The position numbers were made by a program, and so were the translations under genes. Positions 51,143 through 63,594 of a stretch of DNA of 64,000 bases are shown in pieces. The notes below the pieces were generated by a model. That model did not search any database. It was not told the origin of the DNA and saw nothing but the letters and a program-made list of their open reading frames with translations. The DNA lies in contig JAAWRC010000015.1 of NCBI GenBank assembly GCA_022800815.1, positions 18,144-82,143 of the forward strand. The letters are read 5' to 3'. The DNA is from Lachnospiraceae bacterium (GTDB lineage: Bacteria; Bacillota; Clostridia; Lachnospirales; Lachnospiraceae). The first letter of the stretch is position 1, and the number at the start of each line of letters is the position of its first letter.

Positions 51143-51619
51143 ATGTCAGCAGTGAAGAGGGTTATTTTTGTCTGTACGGACAATACCTGTCTGAGTAATA
51201 TGGCGGCGGCCGTATTTGAAGGGATTCGGAACGGGCGGGAGATCGAGGTGATGTCCAGAGGTCTGGTGGTGCTTTTTCCGGAGCCCATCAACCAGAAGGC
51301 GGTTGCCATTCTGACAAGCCACAGGCTTTCCCTTCTGGCTGACGAGGCAAAGGTATTGGAAAGCACGGATTTGATTCCCGGAACCTTAGTGTTAACCATG
51401 ACGGGGGCCGAGCGAGAGGAAGTGCGGGAGCGGTTTCCGGATCTGTTAAACGTATTTACTCTCCGGGAGTTTGCTGGACAGGACGGGGATATTACAGAGC
51501 CCCTGGGTGGAAGTCTTGCAGACTATGGAGCCTGCTACGAGCACATTGACCTGTTCACGAAGCTGGCGGCAGAGATTATATTCAAGGAGGAAGAGGCAGA
51601 TGATAGCATTGGGGTGTGA
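51143..51619 (+). CDS. Degenerate low-molecular-weight protein-tyrosine-phosphatase-like protein (YwlE type)
   Basis: YwlE-type phosphatases remove phosphate from tyrosine or arginine. This 158-residue protein keeps the fold but not the active site: the loop reads VCTDNTCLSNMAAA where the family has VCTGNTCRSPMA, so the essential arginine is leucine, and the general-acid loop reads EPLGGSL where DP is expected. Phosphatase activity is improbable. It sits between sua5 and rpiB, the usual place of this gene in clostridia, and overlaps rpiB by 20 bases. Confidence 0.8.
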   Translation: MSAVKRVIFVCTDNTCLSNMAAAVFEGIRNGREIEVMSRGLVVLFPEPINQKAVAILTSHRLSLLADEAKVLESTDLIPGTLVLTMTGAEREEVRERFPDLLNVFTLREFAGQDGDITEPLGGSLADYGACYEHIDLFTKLAAEIIFKEEEADDSIGV

Positions 51620-52028
51620 CCATGGCGGATATGAATTGAAACAGGAGATCATGGCATGGCTTGACAAGAACCATTTGGAATATAAGGATTACGGATGTTT
51701 TAGCGGGGAGGCGGTGGATTACCCCGTGTATGCGAAATTGGTGGGACATGCGGTGGCGGACGGCGAGTGCGAGAAGGGGATTTTGATCTGCGGGACCGGC
51801 ATCGGCATCTCCATTGCGGCGAATAAGATCAAGGGGATCCGGGCGGCCCTCTGTTCCGACTGTTTTTCGGCGGAGGCCACCAGGCTTCACAACGATGCCA
51901 ATATTCTGGCCATGGGAGCCAGGGTGGTGGGACCCGGACTGGCGCTTAAAATTGTAGATACCTTTTTAAATACGTCTTTTTCCGGGGATGAGCGCCATGC
52001 GAGGCGGGTCGGCCTGATTGAAGACTAG
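51600..52028 (+). CDS. rpiB: Ribose-5-phosphate isomerase B
   Basis: RpiB interconverts ribose 5-phosphate and ribulose 5-phosphate. The start at 51600 (MIALGCDHGGYELK) follows AAGGAGGAAGAGG, gives 142 residues, and overlaps the upstream gene by 20 bases; the ORF track starts 43 codons too early. Seen: ILICGTGIGISIAANKIKGIRAALC with the catalytic cysteine, TRLHNDANILAMGARVVG, and RRVGLIED. This is the probable housekeeping copy in the window. Confidence 0.93.
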   Translation: MIALGCDHGGYELKQEIMAWLDKNHLEYKDYGCFSGEAVDYPVYAKLVGHAVADGECEKGILICGTGIGISIAANKIKGIRAALCSDCFSAEATRLHNDANILAMGARVVGPGLALKIVDTFLNTSFSGDERHARRVGLIED

Positions 52029-52041
52029 CGGAGGGTGAGCG

Positions 52042-52530
52042 ATGAGCGGGAAACGTCAGGATTACATTTCCTGGGACGAATATTTCATGGGCGTGGCGGA
52101 GCTTTCGGCCATGCGCTCCAAAGATCCGGGCACCCAGGTGGGGGCCTGCATCGTCAGCGAGGAAAACAAGATTCTTTCCATGGGTTATAACGGGTTCCCA
52201 AAGGGATGCCCGGACGATGAGTTCCCCTGGGAGAGGGAGGGCGAGGACCCTTATGAGACCAAGTATTTTTACAGTACCCACAGTGAACTCAATGCCATCT
52301 TAAACTATCGGGGCGGGAGCCTGGAGGGCAGCAAGCTCTATGTGACCTTGTTTCCCTGCAATGAATGTGCCAAGGCGATTATACAAAGCGGAATTAAGAC
52401 GATAATTTATGCAGACGACAAATACGGCGATACGTCCGCAGTGCGGGCGTCCAAGCGGATGCTCCGGTCTGCGGGGGTGGAACTGGTGCTCTACCGGCCG
52501 ACCGGAAGACGGCTGGAGGTATCCGTATGA
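52042..52530 (+). CDS. dCMP deaminase family protein
   Basis: dCMP deaminases make dUMP for thymidylate synthesis. Seen in 162 residues: YFMGVAELSAMRSKDPGTQVGACIV (start typical of ComEB/dCMP deaminase), HSELNAILNY (zinc ligand H and catalytic E), LFPCNECAKAII (PCxxC zinc ligands) and YADDKY. The stop overlaps the atpZ-like start by four bases (ATGA). Confidence 0.9.
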   Translation: MSGKRQDYISWDEYFMGVAELSAMRSKDPGTQVGACIVSEENKILSMGYNGFPKGCPDDEFPWEREGEDPYETKYFYSTHSELNAILNYRGGSLEGSKLYVTLFPCNECAKAIIQSGIKTIIYADDKYGDTSAVRASKRMLRSAGVELVLYRPTGRRLEVSV

Positions 52531-52766
52531 ATAAAAAGCACAGGGAGCTTGTCCGCTGCCTGTCTTTGGTTAGCCAGTTGGGGATCACCATGCTGACGCC
52601 GGTGATTCTCTGCACTTTGCTCGGTGTGTGGCTGGATAATCGGTTTTCCACGTATTTTACGCTTCCCCTTTTGATCATGGGGATTTTGGCCGGTGCGAGA
52701 AGCGCCTACCTTCTGGCGAAGAAGGCGGTCCGGCCGGAGGAAGACGAGGAGAGAGAAGATGATTAA
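52527..52766 (+). CDS. AtpZ/AtpI-family small membrane protein
   Basis: This 79-residue protein has two hydrophobic helices (about 14-36 and 44-65), typical of AtpZ, which accompanies atp operons and may help ion supply to the ATP synthase or its assembly. LSLVSQLGITMLTPVILCTLLGVWLDNRF matches the family. It overlaps both neighbours by a few bases. Confidence 0.8.
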   Translation: MNKKHRELVRCLSLVSQLGITMLTPVILCTLLGVWLDNRFSTYFTLPLLIMGILAGARSAYLLAKKAVRPEEDEEREDD

Positions 52767-53169
52767 ATATGTCGGCCAGGTGGTGCGGGAGGTGCTCCTT
52801 GGCATCGGCCTGTGGGGCATTGTCGGGACGGCGGTCATCCTGGCGGCCTGGGGGCTTTCAGACGGGATTCTGTACGGTTTCCTTCTGGGCGTCCTGCTTT
52901 CTGTCGGTTATTTTATCCATATGAGCATTACACTGGAGACCTCCATGGACATGATGGAGGAGAAATCAGCGAAGAACCATGCCCTCCGGTCCTATCTGAT
53001 CCGGGTGGCCGTCGGGGCCGTTGCCCTTACGCTTGCCTGGTTGTCCGGCTGGTTCAACATGCTGGCGATCCTTGCGGGCTTTTTCACCCTGAAGCTGGGG
53101 GTGTACGCAAGGCCGCTTATTCACAAGGCTTTCTGTCATTTTGGAATTGTAAAAGATTCCGAAGACTGA
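52759..53169 (+). CDS. atpI: ATP synthase subunit I (AtpI-like)
   Basis: AtpI assists assembly of the c ring. The start at 52759 (MIKYVGQVVREVLLG) follows GGAGAGAAG. The 136 residues have four hydrophobic spans with short loops, as expected. It overlaps the upstream small gene by eight bases. It opens the block of atp structural genes. Confidence 0.72.
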   Translation: MIKYVGQVVREVLLGIGLWGIVGTAVILAAWGLSDGILYGFLLGVLLSVGYFIHMSITLETSMDMMEEKSAKNHALRSYLIRVAVGAVALTLAWLSGWFNMLAILAGFFTLKLGVYARPLIHKAFCHFGIVKDSED

Positions 53170-53178
53170 AAGATAAAA

Positions 53179-53202
53179 TGCGACGACTCCTTTGTGGTCG
53201 CA
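53179..53202 (+). other. Stem-loop between atpI and atpB
   Basis: TGCGACGAC and GTGGTCGCA pair with one mismatch around TCCTTT. It may set relative expression of atpI and atpB. Confidence 0.45.
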
Positions 53203-53239
53203 GCAAAAAACCTATTTCCATAAAGAAAGGGGTGAGAGC

Positions 53240-53935
53240 ATGAGAATGATTTTATGTGAAGCAGATTTCGCCATAAAAGGTCTGGTGAATTACCAGATGT
53301 TCGGGCATACCTTCTGGCTGACTTCGACCCACGTTTCCATGATTATCGTGACGGTCGTACTTTTGATTTTTGCTTTTGCAGCGAACCGCTGTATGAAGAA
53401 AGCTAAGGATGTGCCGACCGGGTTCCAGAACGTGGTGGAAATCATAGTCGAGATGCTTGGCAACATGGTCAAGACCAATATGAAGCAGCCGAAAAAATTC
53501 ATGAATTATATCGGCACACTCTTTCTGTTCATATTGATCTGCAACCTGTCGGGGCTTCTCGGGCTTCGGGGGCCGACGGCAGATTACGGCGTGACGCTTT
53601 GTCTGGGACTTATCACCTTCTGCCTGATCCAGTACAACGGGGTCAAGTGTCAGAAGGCAGGGCATTTCAAGGCGCTGTTTGAACCGATCCCGCTGTTTTT
53701 CCCGATCAACCTGATCGGCGAGATTGCGACACCGATTTCATTGTCATTGCGTCTGTTCGCCAATATGCTGGCCGGAACCATCATAATGGCGCTCTGGTAT
53801 GGACTCATACCGCTTGTAATTGTAAAGCTGGGAATACCGGCGTTTCTGCATGCCTATCTGGATCTGTTTTCCGGGTGTATCCAGACCTACGTGTTCTGTA
53901 TGCTGACCATGGTGTACGTGGACGACAAGATGTAG
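53240..53935 (+). CDS. atpB: ATP synthase F0 subunit a
   Basis: Subunit a forms the ion half-channels. The start at 53240 follows AAAGGGGTGAG, giving 231 residues. Seen: FWLTSTHVSMIIVTVVLLI, FLFILICNLSGLLG and EIATPISLSLRLFANMLAGTIIMALW with the essential arginine. It is co-transcribed with atpE 48 bases downstream. Confidence 0.93.
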   Translation: MRMILCEADFAIKGLVNYQMFGHTFWLTSTHVSMIIVTVVLLIFAFAANRCMKKAKDVPTGFQNVVEIIVEMLGNMVKTNMKQPKKFMNYIGTLFLFILICNLSGLLGLRGPTADYGVTLCLGLITFCLIQYNGVKCQKAGHFKALFEPIPLFFPINLIGEIATPISLSLRLFANMLAGTIIMALWYGLIPLVIVKLGIPAFLHAYLDLFSGCIQTYVFCMLTMVYVDDKM

Positions 53936-54238
<303 letters not shown>

Positions 54239-54289
54239 AGCTTTTCTAAAGCTTATCTTTGAGAAAAAAGAGAGAAAGGAGGAGGAGCA

Positions 54290-54843
54290 TTGGAATCCAT
54301 ATTGGCAGCAGGAAGCTTTCTGATAGCCAGCGGGGAGCCCTACGAAAGGATTCTCGGACTTGACCCGCAGCTTATTCACGATGCCATTTTGCTGGGCGTC
54401 AATATATTTATCCTGTTTTTTGCCTTGTCTTATCTGCTCTTCAATCCGGCGAGAAAGATGCTGGAGAAGCGTACTGAGCGAATCCGGACGGATTTGGAGG
54501 GCGCCGCAAAGGAAAAGGAAACGGCCGAGGGCCTGAAGACGGAGTATGAGGCGAAGCTTAAGGATATCGACAAGGAAGCGGAGGCGATCCTTTCCGATGC
54601 CAGGAAGAAGGCCCTGAGAAGGGAAGAGGAGATCCTGGAGGAGGCGAAGGCGGAGTCCGCCCGCATCATCGAGAGAGCCGGCCGGGAGGCGGAGCTTGAG
54701 AAGAAGAAGGCTCTTGACGAGATGAAGCAGGAAATGATCACCATTGCGTCCCTCATGGCCGGGAAGGCCGTGGCAGGCTCCATGGATGTGAAAATCCAGA
54801 ATGAGCTTATTGACAGGACGTTAAAGGAAATAGGGGATGAAAC

Positions 54844-54856
<13 letters not shown>
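54290..54856 (+). CDS. atpF: ATP synthase F0 subunit b
   Basis: Subunit b is the outer stalk. It starts at a TTG (54290) after AAAGGAGGAGG. Seen in 188 residues: one membrane helix (ILLGVNIFILFFALSYLLF, about 30-50), LLFNPARKMLEKRTERIRTDLEGAAKEKE, and a long charged helix thereafter. It overlaps atpH by 13 bases. Confidence 0.93.
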
Positions 54857-56924
<2,068 letters not shown>

Positions 56925-56928
56925 TCCT

Positions 56929-57798
56929 ATGGCGACAATGCGTGAGATCAAAAGAAGGAGAGCCAGCATTCAGAGCACGGGACAGATCACCAATGCCATG
57001 AAGCTGGTGTCCACGGTGAAGCTGCAGAAGTCCAGGGCAAGGGCCGAGAACACCAGGCCTTACTTTGACATGACCTACAGCACCGTCTGCTCCATTCTGG
57101 CCCATACGCAGAACGTGCGCCACCGTTATCTGGTGAGGGGCGCTTCCGATAAGCAGGCAGTCATTGCCATCACCTCCAACAGAGGTCTGGCGGGCGGCTA
57201 CAACTCCAATATCGTGAAGGCGGTTCTTTCCGGAATCGAGGCGGAGAGGGCGCACCTTTATGCCATCGGAAAGAAGGGGCGGGATGCTCTTGCAAGAAGA
57301 GGCTATATGCTGACGGCGGATTACTCCGACGTGATCGAGGCCCCTTCCTATGCGGACGCGTCGGCCATCGGAAAGGCGGTCCTGGAGGCTTATCAGAAGG
57401 GAGAGGTGGGCGAGATCTATCTGGCCTATACTTCCTTTAAGAACACGGTCAGCCATGATCCGAAGCTGATCAAGCTTCTGCCGGTGGAACTTACCGAGGA
57501 GGAGATCCAGGCGGGAAGCGAGGCGGCGAAGGAGCGGGAATGCCCGATGAATTATGACGGGGATGAGGAGGAAGTACTGGATGCCCTGATTCCCGGCTAT
57601 GTATATAATCTGATCTATGGCGGCATGCTGGAGTCCATCGCCAGCGAAAACGGCGCCAGGATGCAGGCAATGGATTCCGCTACCAGCAATGCGGAGGAGA
57701 TGATCGAGAAACTGTCCCTGCAGTACAACCGGGCGAGACAGTCCTCCATCACCCAGGAGCTGACGGAGATCATTGCAGGCGCAGAGGCGCTCAACTAA
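56929..57798 (+). CDS. atpG: ATP synthase F1 subunit gamma
   Basis: Gamma is the rotor shaft. Seen in 289 residues: MREIKRRRASIQSTGQITNAMKLVSTVKLQKSRARAE (typical N-terminal helix), ITSNRGLAGGYNSNIVKA, and the C-terminal MDSATSNAEEMIEKLSLQYNRARQSSITQELTEIIAGAEAL. The two helices form the rotor coiled coil. Confidence 0.96.
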   Translation: MATMREIKRRRASIQSTGQITNAMKLVSTVKLQKSRARAENTRPYFDMTYSTVCSILAHTQNVRHRYLVRGASDKQAVIAITSNRGLAGGYNSNIVKAVLSGIEAERAHLYAIGKKGRDALARRGYMLTADYSDVIEAPSYADASAIGKAVLEAYQKGEVGEIYLAYTSFKNTVSHDPKLIKLLPVELTEEEIQAGSEAAKERECPMNYDGDEEEVLDALIPGYVYNLIYGGMLESIASENGARMQAMDSATSNAEEMIEKLSLQYNRARQSSITQELTEIIAGAEALN

Positions 57799-57823
57799 TT
57801 AAGAGATGCAGAATAAACAATAA

Positions 57824-59230
<1,407 letters not shown>

Positions 59231-59241
59231 GGGGTGTGTGA

Positions 59242-59649
59242 ATGGCTTCGGAAAAATCGTTTGAGCTTCGAGTGATTACGCCCGACCGCGTCTTCTACGA
59301 GGGCAGTGTCCAGATGGTGGAAATGGACACCAGGGAGGGAGCCATCGGCGTTTACAAGAGCCATGTGCCCACCACCTGCATTCTGCGGCCCGGGATCCTG
59401 ACCATCCATCTGGAGGATGGCGAGGCGAAGCAGGCGGCCCTCCACGGCGGCTTTGTGGAGATCCTCAAAGAGAGCGTCACCGTGCTGGCGGAAGCGGCCG
59501 AGTGGCCGGGAGAGATCGACGTGGAGCGTGCCGAGCAGGCGAAAGAGCGTGCGGAGACAAGGCTTCAGGCCCACAACGAGGATCTGGATCCCCTCCGGGC
59601 AGAGATGGCCCTTAGGCGTGCGATTACGAGAATTAAGGCGGCAAAATAA
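59242..59649 (+). CDS. atpC: ATP synthase F1 subunit epsilon
   Basis: Epsilon regulates ATP hydrolysis. Seen in 135 residues: FELRVITPDRVFYEGSVQMVEM and HGGFVEILKESVTVLAEAAEWPGEID of the beta sandwich, then a C-terminal helical pair ERAEQAKERAETRLQ and AEMALRRAITRIKAA. It ends the ten-gene atp cluster, 11 bases after atpD. Confidence 0.95.
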   Translation: MASEKSFELRVITPDRVFYEGSVQMVEMDTREGAIGVYKSHVPTTCILRPGILTIHLEDGEAKQAALHGGFVEILKESVTVLAEAAEWPGEIDVERAEQAKERAETRLQAHNEDLDPLRAEMALRRAITRIKAAK

Positions 59650-59696
59650 AAATTATAAAATCAATACGGCAGTCTGCAGACAAGCCGTGCGGAAAA

Positions 59697-59745
59697 TCTC
59701 CCGTCCTGTCGATAACAGAAATCAATCGGGCGGGAGAATCTTTTT
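59697..59745 (+). terminator. Terminator of the atp operon
   Basis: TCTCCCGTCC pairs with GGGCGGGAGA around a long loop and is followed by ATCTTTTTAT. Confidence 0.75.
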
Positions 59746-59948
59746 ATATGGAATGACCTGGAGCAGCTTTTAAGCAAGACAGATATTTGTTGAAAAAACA
59801 GCTTCCTTTTATTTGCAATTTATGGTATAATTTTTCTAAAGTCTGTCGTCCATCAGTTCGATATGTCATAAGGCGTATGAACAAAAGGACGGTTGGCTTT
59901 TTGTTCTGTTTATTAATAAAAATCATCGAGAAAAGGAGCGATAGGAAC

Positions 59949-61988
59949 GTGGCGGGAAAGCAAGCGAACTCCCTTGCCGGACGGGGGACAAAACGGAGCC
60001 TGAATGGAAGGATATTAAAAAACACGACGCTTAATATCCTGATTTTGGTGGTCATATGCAGTACTATTATGGTTCTTGCCATGCAGTCACTTGCCAACAA
60101 CATTTTATTGGACAGTCTTCAGCCGATGGCGCGGCAGTCGGCCAAGACGGTAGAGGCCAACATCCATATGCTGGCAGACCGTATGATGACCATTGCCAGT
60201 GATCCCCGGATGAATGAGGGAACTGCTGCAGGCTTAGAGGGAACGGAGGCGTCCAGTTCAAATATTGCAGAAACTGAAAAGAACCGTAAGGCGGTACTGG
60301 AAGAGGCGGCAGAGATTTATGAATTATACACAATCGCGCTGTATGACTTGGACGGACGGCTTATACAGGGGATCAATGATGCACCGGAAAATCTGGATGG
60401 CAGTTTCCTGTCGCTTTTGCAAGAAACAGATAATTTGACTACCGATTCCTCCACGATCTATCAGGGAAAGCTGGGCATTATGATGGGTATGCCGGTGAAG
60501 GAGGAAGGCGAAACCGTTCTTTATGTGATGGGGGTATATAAATATGATACCCTTAACGATGTTATCAGCAGTATCAATTTAGGAAAGAGCGGCATGGCCT
60601 ATGTGGCTAACCGAGAGGGCATTGTTGTCGGACATCCGGATCAGTCTCTGGCGCTCAATAAAAGTTCCCTGGCTGAACTCAGCGGCGGCAACACGGACGC
60701 GGTGGAGAGAGTAACTACCGGAGAAACAGGGGCAACTGAACTTCCTATTGATGGGGAACGGATGCTGGTCGCCTTTTCTCCTATTCGGGGAACTCAGTGG
60801 TCGCTGGTCATTCAAATTCCCAAGTCGGATTACAACCATTTCATTAATGGGGCAATGCTTGTCTCAATCCTGGCGAATTTGGTGATCTTGGCAGTTTCCA
60901 TGTTGCTGGTCCTGCGCCTTGCCCGTTCCATCTCTCTCCCGGTGAAGCGTGTAACGGAGCGGATGGTAGCCCTCTCCGACGGCGACCTGCATACGGATGT
61001 ACTTCCGGTTAATACAAGAGATGAACTGGAAGTGATGACACAGACGCTGGACGCTACATTAGAAAGCGTAAACCGGTACATATCCGACATTCAGCAGGTA
61101 TTGACACAGGTTGCGGACGGCGATTTGCGCACCGGACCCAAGGTGGATTACAAGGGTGATTTCGTGTTGATCCGTGGCAGTCTGTGTACAATTACCGAAT
61201 CGATTAACGAAACGCTCCTTGGATTCCGTGCCGCTGCGGATCGGCTTACCGATATGGCAGAGCAATTGAGCGGACAGTCCGTAAAACTGCATCAGGCGTC
61301 CCTGGAGCAGAATCAGTCTGCCGAAGGGCTGGTCCACGAGGTGAGCCAGGTAAAGGCCCGGTTGGCCGATGTCACAGAGAGCAGCGGTCAGACTCGTTCC
61401 CAGACGGAGGAGATTACTCAGTGTATTCAAAGCGCCAACGAACAAATGGGCGCTTTATCCTCTGCAATGGACGATATCAGCGATAATGCACAGCAAATCA
61501 CAAAAATTGCAAAGGATATTGAGGATATCGCATTCCAGACCAATATTCTAGCGCTCAATGCCTCTGTAGAGGCGGCCCGCGCCGGAGCCTCGGGAAAGGG
61601 TTTTGCAGTTGTAGCTAATGAGGTGAAGCAGTTGGCGGCTAAGAGCGCTGAGGCCGCACAGAGCGCCACAGATATGCTCAGTAACACTAGGGCAATTATC
61701 CGGACCGGTGTGGTGTTGACAGCAAATACGGCTGATTCTCTCCGTGCAATTTCCGACGTTTCTGCAAAGATTGGCATCATTTCGGATCAACTGACAACGG
61801 CGGTACAGGGGCAGGAAACTGCGTTGACTGTTATGGAGGCAAGGATTGCCGCCATTTCCGCTATTGCGGATCGCAATTTGCAAAACGCAGGAGAAACAGA
61901 GCAGTCCAGCGGCTCGTTGGCGAAAGAAGCTGAGGCGCTTCAGTCTCAGGTGAGGAAATTTATTTTGAAGGAGAACTACAGTAAATGA
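59949..61988 (+). CDS. Methyl-accepting chemotaxis protein with Cache and tandem HAMP domains
   Basis: Chemoreceptors signal through CheA/CheW. The start is placed at a GTG (59949) after AAAGGAGCG, giving 679 residues; the tracked ATG is 54 codons upstream without such a site. Seen: membrane helix 1 (about 25-47), a large extracytoplasmic Cache-like sensor with [20 protein letters not shown], helix 2 (about 300-320), two HAMP-like segments (about 320-375 and 380-430), and the signalling hairpin [46 protein letters not shown] near 523. It overlaps the next gene by four bases (ATGA). Confidence 0.9.
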   Translation: MAGKQANSLAGRGTKRSLNGRILKNTTLNILILVVICSTIMVLAMQSLANNILLDSLQPMARQSAKTVEANIHMLADRMMTIASDPRMNEGTAAGLEGTEASSSNIAETEKNRKAVLEEAAEIYELYTIALYDLDGRLIQGINDAPENLDGSFLSLLQETDNLTTDSSTIYQGKLGIMMGMPVKEEGETVLYVMGVYKYDTLNDVISSINLGKSGMAYVANREGIVVGHPDQSLALNKSSLAELSGGNTDAVERVTTGETGATELPIDGERMLVAFSPIRGTQWSLVIQIPKSDYNHFINGAMLVSILANLVILAVSMLLVLRLARSISLPVKRVTERMVALSDGDLHTDVLPVNTRDELEVMTQTLDATLESVNRYISDIQQVLTQVADGDLRTGPKVDYKGDFVLIRGSLCTITESINETLLGFRAAADRLTDMAEQLSGQSVKLHQASLEQNQSAEGLVHEVSQVKARLADVTESSGQTRSQTEEITQCIQSANEQMGALSSAMDDISDNAQQITKIAKDIEDIAFQTNILALNASVEAARAGASGKGFAVVANEVKQLAAKSAEAAQSATDMLSNTRAIIRTGVVLTANTADSLRAISDVSAKIGIISDQLTTAVQGQETALTVMEARIAAISAIADRNLQNAGETEQSSGSLAKEAEALQSQVRKFILKENYSK

Positions 61989-62428
61989 AACGAATTTTTT
62001 CCATACTTTTAAGTTTACTGATGATGGCATCGCTGTTAACGGCCTGCGGAAATCAGGAGAAGCTTCAGGACGGATATTATACTGCTCAAATATCGGAGTT
62101 CAGCCATGGCTGGAAAGAGTATATTACCATCCTGGTAAAGGGAGGGAGCATTATTTCCGTAGAGTACAATGCGGAAAATGCGAGTGGTTTTATTAAAAGC
62201 TGGGATAACGCCTATATGCAGACAATGCTCCATACCAATGGAACTTACCCCAATGAGTATACTCGCTATTATGCAAATCAGCTCTTGGAGGAGCAGAGCG
62301 AAAGCGGTATTGACGCGCTCTCAGGAGCGTCATCTTCTCACGGAACGTTCCAAATGCTGGTCCAGGCTGTTCTGGAGCAGGCCCGGAAGGGGGATTCCAG
62401 TATCGTATTCGTGGATGTAGCCCACTGA
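61985..62428 (+). CDS. FMN-binding-domain lipoprotein
   Basis: This protein is anchored outside the membrane and may carry flavin. Seen in 147 residues: a lipoprotein signal with lipobox [45 protein letters not shown], and [16 protein letters not shown], which resembles the flavinylation motif (SGAT-like) of FMN-binding domains. The threonine that binds FMN in classical members is replaced by serine. It is coupled by ATGA to the chemoreceptor, so it may supply the receptor with a redox or ligand signal. Confidence 0.78.
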   Translation: MKRIFSILLSLLMMASLLTACGNQEKLQDGYYTAQISEFSHGWKEYITILVKGGSIISVEYNAENASGFIKSWDNAYMQTMLHTNGTYPNEYTRYYANQLLEEQSESGIDALSGASSSHGTFQMLVQAVLEQARKGDSSIVFVDVAH

Positions 62429-62572
62429 AGCCTGTACAGAAGCCAACTGTTTTTGTAACATTTGTGAGAGCGGCGCTTTTTTGAGGCTCGTTTTCTCTTG
62501 GCGTAAAAATGCAATTTCATAAAAAAGGGGCTGTCGGTTAATACCAATTTTTTGTCTCTGACAGTTGAAAAT

Positions 62573-62640
62573 GAGGCGATCCCGCAGAATCGAGCTTTTT
62601 GAAGGCTGGATTTCATTGCGGGATCGTCTCCTTCTTTTTA
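62573..62640 (+). terminator. Hairpin terminator after the receptor-lipoprotein pair
   Basis: GAGGCGATCCCGCA pairs with TGCGGGATCGTCTC, one G-T wobble, around a 30-base loop and runs into CTTCTTTTTA. Upstream, CTGTCGG and CTGACAG form a second, weak inverted repeat (62530-62564). Confidence 0.78.
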
Positions 62641-62673
62641 TAACCTCTATTTTAGGGCGCAAAAAACCCTTGT

Positions 62674-63084
62674 TTGGATTTTTCGGGGCACACGGCCTCC
62701 CTTGGGACTTTGACAATCAATGCCTTGGCTGCGTCGGATGAAGTCATTATCACGGTCAATCCCCAGCTTCTGGCTATGATGGGGATGCAGGACTTCCTGC
62801 GGACGGTGGTGAAGATTAGGAAGCGGATCAATCCGGGGCTGGGGATTGCGGGCATCCGGATGACCATGTGCGAGTTCAGGACGAAGCTGTGCAGGGTTCT
62901 AACGGAGGAAGTGACGGAGAGTTTCCAGGAGCAGATACGGGTGTTTGAGACGAGGATTCCCAGTACGGTGAAGGTGGGAGAGAGCATTTATTACAGCCTG
63001 CCGATGGCGGAGTACAGCCCGAAGGCGAGCGTAGGGATGGCTTACAGAGAGTTTGCAAAGGAGTTGGTTTCGTATGAAGGTTAA
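62674..63084 (+). pseudogene. C-terminal fragment of a ParA-family partition ATPase
   Basis: ParA ATPases segregate plasmids and integrative elements. Seen: SLGTLTINALAASDEVIITVNPQLLAMMGMQDFL, RIPSTVKVGESIYYSLPMAEYSPKASVGMAYREFAKEL, a typical ParA C-terminal half of 136 codons. The Walker A motif and the first half are missing; the homology begins abruptly at about 62700 (CACACGGCCTCCCTTGGG). The tracked start is a TTG without a clear ribosome site. It therefore looks like the remnant of a mobile element. Expression is unlikely. Confidence 0.8.
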
Positions 63085-63400
63085 TGGGACGAAGAGGAAG
63101 ATTTTTAATGACGCTGTGGACCTTCTGGCGGGGGCGGAGGAGATCGGGAGGCTGGATAGGTCTCATTTTAACATTATTCTGGCGGAGGAATATGATGTGA
63201 CGCTCCAGTCAAAGAATACGGGGCATATCTGGTATATCCATAACCCGGAGTATCCTGGGGAGGGAGAGTGTATTATTTTTCATAAGCACAGGGCTTCCCA
63301 GCCGTATCATCAGCATGGCAGGGCCAGGAGTCTGGGGCAGGCGGTGAAGAGTATCAAAGGGCATGATGTGTTCCAGATGAATGGGCGGAAGCGTTTGTAA
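63074..63400 (+). CDS. Small protein of unknown function, possibly mobile-element-derived
   Basis: The 108-residue product (MKVNGTKRKIFNDAVDLL start) overlaps the ParA fragment end by 11 bases. Seen: AEEYDVTLQSKNTGHIWYIHNPEYPGEGECIIFHKHRASQPYHQHG, with no family I can name. GGAGTTGG lies upstream. Its position suggests it followed ParA in an integrative element. Confidence 0.55.
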   Translation: MKVNGTKRKIFNDAVDLLAGAEEIGRLDRSHFNIILAEEYDVTLQSKNTGHIWYIHNPEYPGEGECIIFHKHRASQPYHQHGRARSLGQAVKSIKGHDVFQMNGRKRL

Positions 63401-63594
63401 TATATGGCCTAAGGGTAAAATAGGGAATACTCTGGCGTATTGATATATGTCGGAGTTTTCTTATGTAAGTACATTGTAGCTGTATATGTATTGATTTGTT
63501 TTTGGTAAGTTCTTAGAAAGTCCGTTCCATTGGCTAGGGATATGCTGTATAATAGAGTCTGTTATGGAAGATGATCCATCAGGGAGGCGGAAAA

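Noticed and set aside
62521-62570. CTGTCGG...CTGACAG inverted repeat as an insertion-sequence end
   Set aside because: No transposase or target duplication is seen nearby; it fits a weak RNA hairpin.
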